DNA of 64,000 bases from Rhypophila decipiens (GCA_033297075.1 MU858066.1:248001-312000); one strand, 5' to 3'. Positions 1-10,946 are shown, counted from the first letter of the stretch. Notes: generated by a model from the sequence alone, not told the origin. Translations and numbers: made by a program.

Positions 1-124
1 CTATCGTGTGTTGAGAACTATTACTACCTGTGCGGATGTCGTTCGGGAGTTGGGCAGGATTGAGGTGTTGGAGGAGCGGAGTGGACCCAGGATGAGAACT
101 GTCTTGGACGAGTCTGGATTGTGA
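1..124 (+). CDS. 3' end of an unidentified gene (partial)
   Basis: Reading from base 2, 40 codons stay open to a TGA at 122-124, ending in a charged tail (RIEVLEERSG ... LDESGL). The composition (E, R, V, D, L) is more protein-like than the other frames, so I read it as the last codons of a gene entering from the left edge. I do not recognise the family and cannot see a start or a domain. Bases 125-428, up to the inverted-repeat element, would be its 3' untranslated region and show nothing else. It could be a chance open stretch, since only 40 codons are visible. Confidence 0.4.
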   Translation, partial: YRVLRTITTCADVVRELGRIEVLEERSGPRMRTVLDESGL

Positions 125-430
125 ATATGAATAGGCAGCGATGATACCCCTGGGTTTCTTTTCTTGTTGGTCTGGCTTGTTTGTCCTGATTCTCTTGGCT
201 GTAATTTGTTGCGATTATTCGGAGTTGAAAGGAACTGGCAAGAGTTCATTCTTAGGTAAATGATGATGATGTAAATGTATGGCGGACGAGCCACAACGAT
301 GAAAACGTATAATACGGATTGTTGAAGCAGCATGTCAAGGAATGAGAACCTGTCATTGCTCCTTTCTGTTTCCCAAACTGCCTGACTTGTTCAGTTACTC
401 TGTGTGATTGCAAGAGGACAATTCACCATA

Positions 431-639
431 CAGTATTCTACGGTAAATAGTCAACCTGCACTACCTGACCAGGGCCCTTGCTCGTGACTTGAAACGCCTT
501 ATTATATTGTCAAATAGGCCCTTTACAAGCTGATAAAATGCATTATTTCTACAACAAAAACGTATTATCAAAGTCACTGGCAGGCCTAGCAACCTTGTCA
601 ACCAGGTATACCAATTTGACTATTTACCGTGGAGTGCTG
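431..639. mobile_element. MITE-like element, TA target-site duplication
   Basis: A 209-bp non-coding element is bounded by terminal inverted repeats of about 24 bp. The left arm (431-454) begins CAGTATTCTACGG and the right arm (616-639), read on the minus strand, begins CAGCACTCCACGG; both continue TAAATAGTCAA. The differences seen are C/T transitions. The element is flanked by TA dinucleotides at 429-430 and 640-641, as in Tc1/mariner-class insertions. Its interior aligns in reverse orientation with two partial copies near 10754-10912 and 12299-12494. It has no room for a transposase and must have moved in trans. It lies about 70 bp beyond the USE1 stop. Confidence 0.75.
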
Positions 640-707
640 TAGATTCATGCTACCAAGTCTGCAGGGATTTCATCAGTCATCAGCCATAATAATCGTACCT
701 AGAGCAT

Positions 708-1872
708 TCAGAACCTCAGCTTGGGCAGGACAAATACAACCAAGACCAAGACGACCATGAGCCCGTACACCATGGCATACAACCTCAACCGACCCCAGTA
801 CCCTTCTCCCTCGGTCATGCGCTGCAAGGTGCCCATCCTCCGAGTCACCGCGTCCATCCCCTCTCCCGTCTTGTTCATGCCATCACCGGTCCTGGCAACT
901 AGTTCTTTATCCTCGTCCAACGAGCTCGACAATGCCTGCGAGGAGAGCTTCAATTCTCTTGCCATCTTGAGCATCGACTCGGAGAGGAAGTCCTGCTCTT
1001 CCCTTTGGTGATCCAAGATAGCCTCGGTGGTGGCAACTGTGGTAGTTTTGGACTGCTTTGGCGATGATGGACTGTCGCCGTACAGATGTGACCCTGTTGT
1101 ATGACCTCGGGCCTGCTCTTTCTTCTCTAATATTGGTTGTTTTTCCTCTTCGGATTTGTATGTCCCCCGCCCGCGCCGGGCCCGCAATGTCTGAGAGGTT
1201 TCCGCTTCTAAGCTCTGCTCTGACTCCTTCTCATTTGATGCCTCGTCCTGAGGTTTCTCCTGCTGAGGTATCGGTGGTGAAGGCGCTGGCATGTCTAACG
1301 GTATTGCTTTATTATCATGGTCGAGTTCCTCCGTCGTGACCGATTTTGCCGAGTCTAGACTCTCGCTGGGCGTCATTGTGATGATTTCGGCCAGGACGTC
1401 GTCCACGTCGGTGGTGTCGCTGTCTCCGTCTTGGTCGCCCCCCGCCTCGCCATTCTTGCTGGAATCCGCCGCGGCCATTTCAGCAAGGTCGCTCAATCGT
1501 TCGGTGATCTGGTCTAGGAGCTCCCTCTTTCGGTTCAAGTCGGTCTGCTGATCCTGCCTCCGAACGAGAATCTTGGTTCCCAGTGCATCTTGCTCGAGTT
1601 TGGTAAGGAGAGTGCGCGCATAGGTGATGTTCTGCAAAATATATGTTAGTATTGTCGTCTGGTAATATTTTTACCATGCCTGGAAGAGTGCATCCTACAG
1701 CTTGCGCCTTTTCCCTCTCGAATTCGTTGCTGCGCAATCTAGCCTCTCGCTCAGCATCGGCACGCAGGATCGTCTGTTGAAGGCGGCTCAGCAGTCTCGT
1801 CAAGTCGGTCAAGAGATCGACTTGTTGATTTGATTGTGGCGACAAAGTAACGCCTGGAATAAATCGGGCCAT
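708..1872 (-). CDS. USE1: USE1-like SNARE, ER retrograde traffic
   Basis: Two exons (1675-1872 and 708-1631) around a 43-nt intron with a TACTAAC branch site; 373 aa. The start is the ATG giving MARFIPGV, which leads into a helical N-terminal region rich in L, R and Q. The middle (about 100-260) is long, acidic and Ser/Thr-rich. A SNARE-like heptad region with a 'LDEDKEL...TGDGMNKTGEGMD' layout precedes a C-terminal hydrophobic anchor (about 351-368) and a short KLRF lumenal tail. This matches the Use1 family, a tail-anchored Q-SNARE for Golgi-to-ER COPI vesicles that works with Sec20, Ufe1 and Sec22. It is longer than yeast Use1 (about 245 aa) because of the disordered middle. It is divergent from NDUFAF7 across about 500 bp. 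Family assignment is by domain layout. Confidence 0.8.
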
Positions 1873-2375
1873 GTTGTTTGTAGGTCTTGTCGTGGTTTGT
1901 TGTGTTGGTTGTTTTGTTGGAGTTGCGATTCTCAAAGCTGTCCTCTTGTTAAAGCCGGGATGGGATGACGTTGAGCTTGAGTTATACTGTATCCATGCAA
2001 AATGTCATTGGATGGCTGCGCAATCAATGCAGCCAGTACTCCGTACGGGCGCTAGTTGAATACAAGCCCATGGTGCTAATGCATCAAGGGTTAGGGTTGT
2101 GGCAGGGATGCACTGACACGAAAAGAAACAGCCGTCCAACGGTATCACGGCAAGCGACAGCTACATATTGCCAACAGTTATCCGCTGCCCAGCGGTGTTT
2201 GGTGTGTGTGACGCGGAACTTGGGAAAGGTAAGATCTCCCCTTATCTTGCAATCTTTATCTTGCAATTTTGGCTGCGGTAGCATCTCAATCTCACAAAAT
2301 TGTCTCAGGACATGCCCAAGTGAAAAGCACCGAAAAGTACCAGATAGCTTCACTCTCACAAACTCATCTATCACG
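1873..2375. promoter_or_regulatory. USE1/NDUFAF7 divergent intergenic region
   Basis: This 503-bp region separates the start codons of two divergently oriented genes and must hold both promoters. Plus-strand reading frames in it are the in-frame upstream extension of NDUFAF7 exon 1 and are not supported as coding. I see no clear TATA box or repeat. Confidence 0.45.
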
Positions 2376-4203
2376 ATGAGGCCGGTAGTGCCTCTTCCGC
2401 TGCGTGGCGTTCAACAACGCTTTGCTCGCCGAAAATGGATAACGCCAAGAGTCGGTCAAGCACTTCAGACGTCTCATTTGAGTTCAGCGGTGCGATCGGG
2501 ATCAAGCCCAAACGCCGACAGAAAGTCGCATCTTGGTGGTAGACGGTTATCGGGCGCTGCGCATCTCAGAAACCAGAACCTGGGCCTCGAGGATGTCGAG
2601 GATGTGCGAAAATGGTCGACACCGCTGGCCAAACAGCTCGCTGACGCAATATCCGTATGGACTTCTTATCTCGATTCATCTTATCAAGAGCTGTAGAGAC
2701 TCACACAATCTTAGATGACGGGCCCCATTCCCCTGGCCAGCTTCATGCGCATGTGTCTCACTGGAGATGTCGGAGGATATTATACCGGCGCCATCCAGGA
2801 AAACCGGGACCAGTTTGGACTCAAGGGTGACTTTGTAACGTCTCCCGAGATCTCTCAAGTCTTTGGTGAGCTTATCGGCGTCTGGTTTGTCACCGAATGG
2901 CTTGCTCAGGGCCGTCAACGACAGGGTGTAGAGCTCATCGAGGTTGGGCCGGGACGGGGTACTCTTATGGATGACATGCTCCGGGTTAGTCGTATATCTC
3001 ACCTTGCTCTCATGATCGATATACTAACACATTTACGATATACACCAGACCATTCAAAGCTTCCCAGCCATGGCCAACAGTATCGACGCCATCTACATGG
3101 TCGAGGCCAGTGCCGAGCTCCGCCTGGCGCAGAAAAAGCTCCTCTGCGGCGAAGACGCCCCCATGACCGAGTCCAAAGTCGGCTATCACAGCATCTGCAA
3201 ATACACATCGCTCCCCATCGTCTGGACAGAAACAATCAAATCTATCCCCATCTGTAAGACTCACCTGCTTCCCCTTTGCCCTTTTTCTTCAACCACTAAC
3301 ACGTCCCCAGCACCCGACAAAATGCCATTCATAATCGCCCACGAATTCTTCGACGCCCTCCCGATCCACGCATTCGAACTCATCACCGTCCCAGCCTCCA
3401 ACGCAAAAGAAAACTCGTCCCCCTCAACAAAAACCACCTCCTCGACCCTCCAATGGCGCGAACTGGTAGTAACCCCAACACCGCCAGGCTCAACCCACGA
3501 CAGCCTCCGAACCCCATCTACCCAATCCCGATCCACCCCGCCCCCCGATTTCCAACTCACCCGCTCAGACCAACCAACCCGACACGCGCTCTACCTCCCC
3601 GAGTCATCCCCCCGCTACCGAGCCATCAAGAAAACCGTCGGCCCGGGAGCCCTCCTTGAAATCTGCCCAGACGCATCCCTCTACGCCTCGGATTTTGCCG
3701 CCCGGATAGGGGGCAGCGCTAAGCACCCCAAATCTAAACCCTCCGGCGCGGCTCTGATCCTCGACTACGGCCCGGGAGATGGCACAGTACCAATGAACTC
3801 TCTCCGCGGAATCCGACGACATCAACGAGTCAGTCCGTTTGCCGAGCCAGGACTTACCGATCTATCCGCGGATGTGGATTTCGCTGCTATTGCAGAAGCG
3901 GCCATTAACGCGAGCGAGGGCGTTGAAGTCCACGGGCCTGTGGAGCAGGGCGTGTTTCTCGAGACGATGGGGATTAAAGAGCGGGCGGATATGCTTGTCA
4001 ATGCTGCTGCTGCTGCTGCCAAGAGTAAATCTGACGGCGGGGGGAGTGAGAAATATGTAGAGGATGTGCGGAAGGCTTGGAATAGGCTTGTGGATAGGGG
4101 GCCGGGCGGGATGGGCAAGGTTTACAAGGCGCTTGCTATTTTGCCCGAGAATGATGGGCGGAGGAGGCCTGTTGGGTTTGGGGGGGATGTGACGGGGCAG
4201 TGA
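2376..4203 (+). CDS. NDUFAF7: NDUFAF7/MidA-like arginine methyltransferase, complex I assembly
   Basis: Four exons: 2376-2654, 2715-2984, 3049-3253 and 3311-4203; 548 aa. The first about 90 residues are basic and Ser/Arg-rich, fitting a mitochondrial targeting sequence. The methyltransferase fold follows: '[16 protein letters not shown]' opens the domain, 'EVGPGRGTL' (about 169-177) is the AdoMet-binding motif I, and 'HEFFDALP' (about 261) is diagnostic of the DUF185/MidA family. 'LDYGPGDG' and '[11 protein letters not shown]' complete the core. In other eukaryotes NDUFAF7 dimethylates an arginine of the 49-kDa subunit early in complex I assembly in the matrix. The third intron (3254-3310) is 57 nt without a stop, so its retention would add 19 residues. 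About 120 low-complexity S/T/P residues interrupt the domain after the FFDALP motif. Confidence 0.9.
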
Positions 4204-4625
4204 GTGAGTGAATAAACAACCTCATAATACCTCGGACCTCATACTTGGTTTACTCGGCAGGTGCCCTCGGCTCAAATTTCGTGGTTGATATCCAGTTTGG
4301 GGTCTAGGTGGGCAGGTTGGCTGATCTGAGGTCAATTTGGGATTGTGTATACGATAGATAGTATGGAGGGCCTCAGCAACAGCGTTTTCCTTTGTTAACT
4401 GTAAATGTACATTAGATATCGGCATCGTAATAATATCCTTTCTACTGGTGACGGTCCTCAGTTTGTACTGTTTTACTTACCTCTTCAGCATTCCTGAGTC
4501 TGTATCAGTCTCCACTTTCGTTTTTTGTTTATTTGTCCATACTTGGAGCTAGCTGACTGGCATGTAGGTATTTTATATACCCACCTCACGGTGCGGATAT
4601 CATTGATACAAGATAAGAAAGAATA

Positions 4626-4697
4626 GGTTCGGTAGCTCAGGGGTAGAGCAACCGGCTGCAGTCCGGTAGGTCAGGCGTTCAAATCGCCTTCGAACCT
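4626..4697 (+). tRNA. tRNA-Cys (anticodon GCA)
   Basis: A 72-nt cloverleaf can be folded by eye. The acceptor stem GGTTCGG pairs with TCGAACC (one G-T pair). The D arm is GCTC...GAGC. The anticodon stem ACCGG/CCGGT encloses loop CTGCAGT with anticodon GCA at 4658-4660, and the T arm AGGCG-TTCAAAT-CGCCT follows. The discriminator is T4697, as usual for tRNA-Cys. There is no intron. TTTT from 4697 on serves as the RNA polymerase III terminator. Confidence 0.95.
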
Positions 4698-5641
4698 TTT
4701 ATAAACTATATCCCTGGTGGGCCTTGCTAGATAGACTTTGATATATCTTTTTTTTTTTTTTTTAATTCACATCTGTTTTTGTTTATTTTCCCTCGTGATT
4801 TTTCTTCTTTTCATATTCATTACATCTTCTTCTCTACTAGGAACCTTGTTATACCCGATAAGGGAGAGTACAGGGGTAGCATTTATAATGTAAAGCACTA
4901 TACGGACTCGACATCGAAACTTGAGCAAACCACAAAGCAGACACCAGTTCACATACTTTATCATGCACGCCATGTATTCACCAGCGAATTTTCTTTGTCT
5001 GTTGCACGATGATAATGATAATTAATGATATATATCTGGATAAGTGGTGATTCTTGGGAGAGCCACTGTCGTAGTTTAGCCAACTTGTATATACCTCAGA
5101 CATGACCACTGCATAAAGGAAGAGATGGCCACAATGCCGTGCTTGAAGCCCTCTGTGATACTGCTTATGTACCTACTGAGAAATGGATTGCATAATTTCA
5201 ACCCTCATCTATATTTTAGAAATCTTACACCGTTCATTCCATTTATTCAGCCCTCTGGTGCCGTGATGGTTCATCATTCACATTCCTACCGCAGCTACCT
5301 ACTGCTTCGGCCCGAGGAAAGAAAGAGAACCCATCTTGACGGACTCAAAAGATGGGAAGTGGAATGACAAGGAAAGGTGATTAAGAAACAAGATATCAAT
5401 AGAACCAGAACGAGAATAAAAAAGAAGGAACTGATATGAAAACCTAAGAAACAATCATACATCAAAGGGCGGTAGGATGGTAAATAAGTGCCCCGCCCGT
5501 CGCCTGACTGTCACACGTGTGATAGCCACTCCTCACCCAACCCTAATATAACCCATATGTCCTGCAGGATACAGATACCTACCTCCCACCAACCGTCCCT
5601 CCATTCTAAGCCCATTTTCCCACCCAATATATGCCGTGACT
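4698..5641. other. Intergenic, no gene supported
   Basis: Between the tRNA and the PTM1-like gene's stop. It holds a T-homopolymer around 4747-4763 and AT-rich sequence. The open frames here are short and show no family features; the last few hundred bases are probably the 3' untranslated region of the PTM1-like gene. Confidence 0.5.
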
Positions 5642-7615
5642 TTATTTCTTCTTCCCCTTGACCAGATTGGACTCTTCCTCACTGTCGGAATCGTCATCAT
5701 CCGAGAACTTGTCACCATCGTCGCCAACAGCAAAGATGGTCTCCCCGTCGAGCGAGTCCCTAACCGTCGGCCGACTTTGTTGTTGCTGTTGCTGCGACTG
5801 TGACGACGTTGCGCCAGATGGCTGACTCCTCTGTGCTTGCTGCCCACCCGTCGCCGTCGCAGCACCACCACTGCTCGCCCCATTCTGCGGCTTCTGTGTC
5901 TTGGATCCAATCCTGGCCTCCTCATCTTCATCGTCCGAGTCATCCGGGTTCCCAATATCCAAATTGGCAATCTCAAAAGTGCCGTCATCCTCCTGAGCAA
6001 TCTCGTCACTCATGGCGAAACGGCGGTTATTCGCCGTAGGACGCCACACATACGCCACCCAGGCAACATCGGCAAAGTACACCAGATTCAGCCATCCATC
6101 AAGAATAAACCAGCGGCTCTTCCAGTGGAAGGGCACGTAATCCGGATCCCTGGCCGAGGCAAACGAGAAGGAGTTGAAGAAGAAGAAGCCAAAGATGACC
6201 AGGATGGAGATCAGGATGCACCACCACAGCTTCTTGTACATGCCTTCCTTGACGTGCTGCTTGCGCTCCCTGAGGTCCTTTAGCGTGAAGTTGAGCGAGT
6301 TAAGCGTCCACACGTAGAATGCCGTGAGGGTGCCGGCGAGAGGCAGGACGATGAGGAGTACAAACGGCCCGGCGTCATCGGGAGTGACCAACAGACTTGT
6401 GATGGCGTAGATGATGCCAAAGACAAAGTGGGCGATCGCTAGCCATCTGACGTAGATCATGGTCCGGCCGAGGGTCGGCTTCACTACGCCGTAGCCCATG
6501 CAGACGATGAGCAGGAGGAAAAATGAGAAGGAGTTTCGGGCCGCGTTGAGAACGGCCACCACAATCAACAGAACCTTGGATCCCACGTTTGACCCATTTC
6601 TGTTCAGGTAGTCTATGACAGATTGTTAGCTACACCATCGGCCAAGGTGCGGGCCGAGAGACATACCATAGAAGCCCCAGGTCATGAGCATCTCGACGAC
6701 GAGGAAGATTAGAATTGCTGTTATGTAATTCTGCACAGCCACTACAAACTGTTAGCCTGTCGCCGCAAATCGCTAGTCGGTTCCCAAGGAGACTTACAGA
6801 TGTCGGTCCGGTGCTGAAAGTACAAGAATCCCCAGAAACTAGAAACCGGTGTTAGCCTGTCATTCGCAGACCAGAACGGGCCCAACCTACACTAGCACCA
6901 GCGCATAGAGGATCGTTATTCCTCCATAAAACGGCAGCTTGGGAATCTGGGTGGCGGGAAGCTCGCCGTAGGCATTCCGGAACTCCACCAGGGCCTCGTA
7001 CTTGGGAGACGTGTACTTGTCGGTAAGGACGCAAAAGTATCCCGTCTTCTTGATTGGGTATTTGATGGGAACCGACTTCTTGAGATGCATAGCCTGGGTG
7101 AGGATGATGTTCTTGGAGAGATCGGTGGCGTTGGGCGCCAGGATGTACTCGCCAATGTCGGTCTCGTTGCAGTAGCCGGCCTCGACGTACTTGGGCTGGC
7201 AGATGCCCGCCTTTTGCGCCTCGCCGGGTGGAAGAATGCCGATGAGATCCTGGTCGGCCCATTCGAAGATCAGGAGGCTGACAATCGGGTCATCGCCTTC
7301 GTCTTTGCCTACATCGGTGAACTTGACGTGGATAAAGGGGTCAACTGGTCCGCCCCATGCACTTTTGCTGTACATGCCTGTTTCGAAGCTGTTAGGATTC
7401 GCCTTCTTTGATGCGTGTTCGAAGCAATTGGAATCATACCGGCGCATCGTTGCCTGTTCTCATCGGTCTCGTCCTGTATGCAGCACAATCTCAGCGTCAG
7501 CTATGCTTTTTCAGAAGTTGCAACACGAGCATGGACGCACCAATCTGACTTCCAACGCCGTTGCGGTCCATGCTGCTAGAAGCAGCAGGGAAAGTGCAGC
7601 TGTCCAGCTCCTCAT
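5642..7615 (-). CDS. PTM1/GPR107-family seven-transmembrane protein
   Basis: Six exons on the minus strand: 7541-7615, 7440-7473, 6891-7377, 6798-6838, 6667-6741 and 5642-6612. All junctions are GT-AG and in phase. The start gives MRSWTAALSLLLLAAWTATA, a clear signal peptide. A lumenal domain (about 30-190) starts with 'CAGMYSKSAWGGPVDPF', the conserved opening of the PTM1/lung-7TM family, and carries an N-glycosylation site (NAT). Seven hydrophobic segments follow, the first at 'GGITILYALVLVFWGFLYF' and including a 'VGSKVLLIVVAVLNAARNS' helix. The cytosolic tail is acidic (DDDDSDSEEES) and ends in a KGKKK basic cluster. Family members sit in the Golgi or endosomes and are linked to membrane recycling; the exact role is not settled. 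It shares its promoter region with PPIL2. Confidence 0.88.
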
Positions 7616-8760
7616 GATGAGTCGCGGCAGTGTGTGATGTTGTGGCCGTCGTGGCCTCTCGGTTGTCGTGAGACAGAATTGGATTCAGAAAAGACGTAAC
7701 GTATCCGTATTGCGTAGGGTTGGATGTTGCTATCAACGAGATTGGATTCAGGGACCTGGGCGAGTACTGTGACCGTCAGGTGTCGCCGTTCTTGTCCAAG
7801 ACTAGCTCGGGAGTAACAAGTGGATGCAAAGATGCTAAATCACCGGCAATCGATATCGAATGGATTTTCTTGTTGTATGGGCATGTGAGTTTGTGATCTG
7901 ATGGATCATGGACGGATTGCACGGCACTGCAAACACACTGTTGAGTCGTTGCGCAAGCTCCAAAGCCGCGCCATGGGTCTTTGACAGTTGGCCACGGGCA
8001 CCCTTCAGGTTTCCGCCTGCACTATGGTGCCACACCTTTACGTTTGTGCCAATCGTACAAAAACTCCTGTACTCCGCCCATAAAAACGGCCGCACACACT
8101 ACCACCAACTAGATTTGACCGAACTGACTAGACTAACTAGATGTAATTGAACTGACTAGATTTTACTGGCTTTGACTGAACTGACTGGATTGATTGGTTT
8201 TGACTGAACTGGCTGGATTTGACTGGCTTTGACTGAACTGACTGGATTGACTGGTTTTGACTGAACTGACTGAACTGACTGGATTTGACTGGCTTTGACT
8301 GAACTGACTGGATTGACTGGTTTTGACTGAACTGCTGGATTTGACTGATTTGACTGGATTGATTGGATTTGACTGGATTTGACTGAACTGACTGGATTGA
8401 CTGGAATTGACTGAACTGACTGGAATAGCTGGATTTGATGTTTTGATGTTGATGTTGGTGGTGGTAGTAGTAGTGTATGCGGACGATTTCATGGGTAGGC
8501 TACAGGAGTTGTTGTACGATTGGCACAGACGTAAGCCTGTAGCACCATACTTGTACCGAAAACGACCCCACGCCACCCACTCAGCTGCCAGGAGCTACCG
8601 TAGCCTTGGCTGCTTTTTGCGGCTGGAGTGCAGGGACCAGCAACCCCTGTTGTACGCTACTAAAGCATTCCGATAAGATAACGACAGCCTGCCGCTATTT
8701 CGTGACGCAGTTCACCCATGACATTTATTATTTGCACCCATTTGGCCAACTGCAGCAACC
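7616..8760. promoter_or_regulatory. PTM1/PPIL2 divergent promoter region with minisatellite
   Basis: A 1.15-kb bidirectional intergenic region. Its proximal part next to PTM1 (7616-8100) is unique sequence. The middle holds the GACTG minisatellite, annotated separately. The last 270 bp before the PPIL2 start are unique again. No protein-coding gene is supported; the 137-codon minus-strand open frame is the repeat read as a Ser/Gln-rich string. Confidence 0.6.
8108..8440. repeat. Degenerate GACTG-based minisatellite
   Basis: About 330 bp are made almost entirely of GACTGAACT, GACTGGATT and GACTGGTTTT blocks, arranged in higher-order units of roughly 50 to 60 bp (actgaactgactggatt - gactggtttt - gactgaactg). 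The left edge is more diverged (gactagactaactag). Units differ by single substitutions and block number, typical of slippage or unequal exchange. No other copy of this motif array is seen in the window. Confidence 0.85.
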
Positions 8761-10563
8761 ATGGGTAAAGGAACCGACAAACTCTACATTACACACTCCG
8801 AGTGGTCGTCCTCGGACGCCTACAGCGCCAGCGTCGGATCCAATGCCGGGTCTCGCGCAGCCCGTCGAGGCGCGTCCTTCAAGAAGCTGCCCTTCAACTT
8901 TTGCGCCGCCAGCCTCCAGCCCTTCAAGAACCCGGTATGCACGCCCGAGGGCACCATCTTCGACGTCGAGGTGATCAGCACATGGCTAGACAAACACGCG
9001 ACCAACCCGGTAAACGGCGAGCCGCTAGCAGCCAAGGACCTGATCAAGCTCAACTTTGCGCGCAACGCCGACATCGACGACGCAGACCGGAACCGCGTGA
9101 CGGACGGAAAAGGCGACCTGATCGATCCCGTAACCTTCAAGATCTTTACTGACAACACGCACATCGTCGCGATACGGCATGGCAACTACGCAAACGTCTT
9201 CGCGTGGGAGACGGTCGAGCGCATGAACATCAAGGCCAAGATGTGGCGCGACCTCGTCGACGACGTCGAATTCGGCCGAAAAGACATCATCACCTTGCAA
9301 GACCCCCAAAACGCCGCGAGCCGTGACCTAAGCCAGTTCAAGTACCTACAAGACGGCGAAGAGGCCATCCTCACAAAAGAGCAGGAAGCAGAGCGCAATG
9401 CCGGGAATGTAAACATTGAAGCCCTAGGTCGGGTAGGCGAGAAGGTGCTCCGCGCAAAGGAGGCGGTCGAGCGCGCCCGTCAACAGCGACAACTCACGGG
9501 GGATGTCAACCGGACCTTGTCTAAACAACAGTCCTCCTCCTCCTTGTCTAAACCAACACCCAGAGCCCCCGGTATCCAAGAAAAGAAAATCGCCCACAAC
9601 GCAGCAGTCTACACAACCGGCGCCGCAGCAGCGAGTTTCACTTCGACGGGCCTAACCCCCTCCACCTCGGGCGAGCGCGCGATCCTCACAGACGAAGAGT
9701 GGATGCTCAAGCCAAAACGAGTAAAAAACAAGGGCTACGCGCGGATAGAGACCAACCTAGGCGACCTAAACATTGAGCTATCACCCGAATTCGCGCCCAA
9801 AGCCGTCTGGAATTTTGTAAGGCTCGCCCAAAGAGGCTACTACAAGGGCGTGGCATTCCACCGAAGCATCAAGAACTTCATGATCCAAGGCGGTGACCCG
9901 ACAGGCACAGGTCGCGGGGGAAGCAGCATATGGGGACGGAACTTTGAAGATGAATTCGAAGGACCGTTAGTCCACGACGCGAGGGGAGTGATTTCCATGG
10001 CTAACAAGGGCAAGAATACCAACTCTTCGCAGTTTTTCATCTTGTACAGGGCGGCGAAACATCTGGACAAGAAACATAGCATCTTTGCCAAAATCATTGG
10101 GAATGAGTCGTTTGCCGTGCTGGACAAGATGGAAAATATGCCCGTTGAGGAGGGGGGGAGTAATCGCCCCGTTGAAGATATTGTCATCAAGGATGTGGTT
10201 GTGTTTGTGGATCCTTTTGAGGAGTTTTTGAAGGACAAGGGGAATAAAGAGAAGGAAAAGAAGGAGAGGGAAGACATTACGAGGATGGGAGGGACCGAGG
10301 ATGACAGGACTACTTGGACGGGCAAGAGACTGAGGAGGGAGGATGGGAGTTTGATTCGGGATGGGGATCGTGGGGGAGGAGGAGGAGGCGGAGGTGTTGG
10401 GAAGTATTTGAATTTGAATTCGGGGAAGGATGGGAATGGGAGGATAGAAAAGGACGACAAGGCGCTGGCGGTGAACGAGACTTGGGAGGAGGATCCGGGG
10501 ATTGAAGAGCCGGTTAGGAAGAAAGTCAGGACTGGTGGGTTTGGGAATTTTGATAACTGGTAA
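8761..10563 (+). CDS. PPIL2: PPIL2/Cyp8-like U-box peptidyl-prolyl isomerase
   Basis: A single exon of 600 aa. The start MGKGTDKLYITHSEW matches the conserved N-terminus of the PPIL2/Cyp60 family. A U-box (about 38-110, 'CAASLQPFKNPVCTPEGTIFD') is followed by a second RING/U-box-like piece ('LIDPVTFKIFTD'). A linker with Gln/Ser leads to a cyclophilin domain (about 322-480). That domain carries the FHR catalytic motif, 'QGGDPTGTGRGG', and 'NSSQFFI'. The residue matching the cyclosporin-contacting tryptophan of cyclophilin A is His here (AKHLDKKH). The C-terminal tail is charged, with a Gly run. PPIL2 proteins are nuclear, combine E3 ligase and isomerase modules, and join spliceosomes. The glycine tract (codons near 10375-10395) is purine-rich and repetitive. 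Confidence 0.93.
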   Translation: MGKGTDKLYITHSEWSSSDAYSASVGSNAGSRAARRGASFKKLPFNFCAASLQPFKNPVCTPEGTIFDVEVISTWLDKHATNPVNGEPLAAKDLIKLNFARNADIDDADRNRVTDGKGDLIDPVTFKIFTDNTHIVAIRHGNYANVFAWETVERMNIKAKMWRDLVDDVEFGRKDIITLQDPQNAASRDLSQFKYLQDGEEAILTKEQEAERNAGNVNIEALGRVGEKVLRAKEAVERARQQRQLTGDVNRTLSKQQSSSSLSKPTPRAPGIQEKKIAHNAAVYTTGAAAASFTSTGLTPSTSGERAILTDEEWMLKPKRVKNKGYARIETNLGDLNIELSPEFAPKAVWNFVRLAQRGYYKGVAFHRSIKNFMIQGGDPTGTGRGGSSIWGRNFEDEFEGPLVHDARGVISMANKGKNTNSSQFFILYRAAKHLDKKHSIFAKIIGNESFAVLDKMENMPVEEGGSNRPVEDIVIKDVVVFVDPFEEFLKDKGNKEKEKKEREDITRMGGTEDDRTTWTGKRLRREDGSLIRDGDRGGGGGGGGVGKYLNLNSGKDGNGRIEKDDKALAVNETWEEDPGIEEPVRKKVRTGGFGNFDNW

Positions 10564-10753
10564 TGGACTACTATGGTGTATGACGATAGAGAGAATTTGC
10601 TTAAGAATACCCAGAGAATGGATCAGCCGATGCTTGGTCAAGCTTGAGAATTTCAGTGGTTCATGGGCAATGAACTATGCCCCTTTTGCAAGTCAACAAG
10701 ATTCCCACATGTAAGGCGAGATATGCATTCTCCAAATGTAGGTAGGTTATGTA

Positions 10754-10912
10754 CAGCATTCTATGGTAAATTGTCAAGTTGTACTAGGCCTATTAGTGAC
10801 TTTGTTAATGTATATTTCTTGTTCAAATAATGCATTTACTAGGCTTATACGGGTTAAAGGGCCTGTTGAACAATATAACAAGGCCTTTCAAGTCGCGTAT
10901 AAGGGCCCTATT
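10754..10912. mobile_element. Truncated MITE-like copy
   Basis: It begins directly after TA (10752-10753) with CAGCATTCTATGGTAAATTGTCAA, the same terminal repeat as the element at 431-639. The interior follows the reverse complement of that element (ctaggcct..agtgactttg..aatgcat..aaagggcc..caaggc..ttcaagtc.cg). Similarity stops at about 10912, so the last 40 to 50 bp with the right terminal repeat are missing. Confidence 0.65.
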
Positions 10913-10946
10913 ACTGTCTTTACTTTCGTCTTCGTCTTCTACCTGA

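Noticed and set aside
1..333. 110-codon minus-strand frame at the left edge
   Set aside because: AT-rich Ile/Tyr peptide opposite the better-supported plus-strand 3' end; no features.
8163..8576. 137-codon Ser/Gln-rich minus-strand frame
   Set aside because: It is the GACTG minisatellite read in one frame, with no stop because the repeat unit lacks one.
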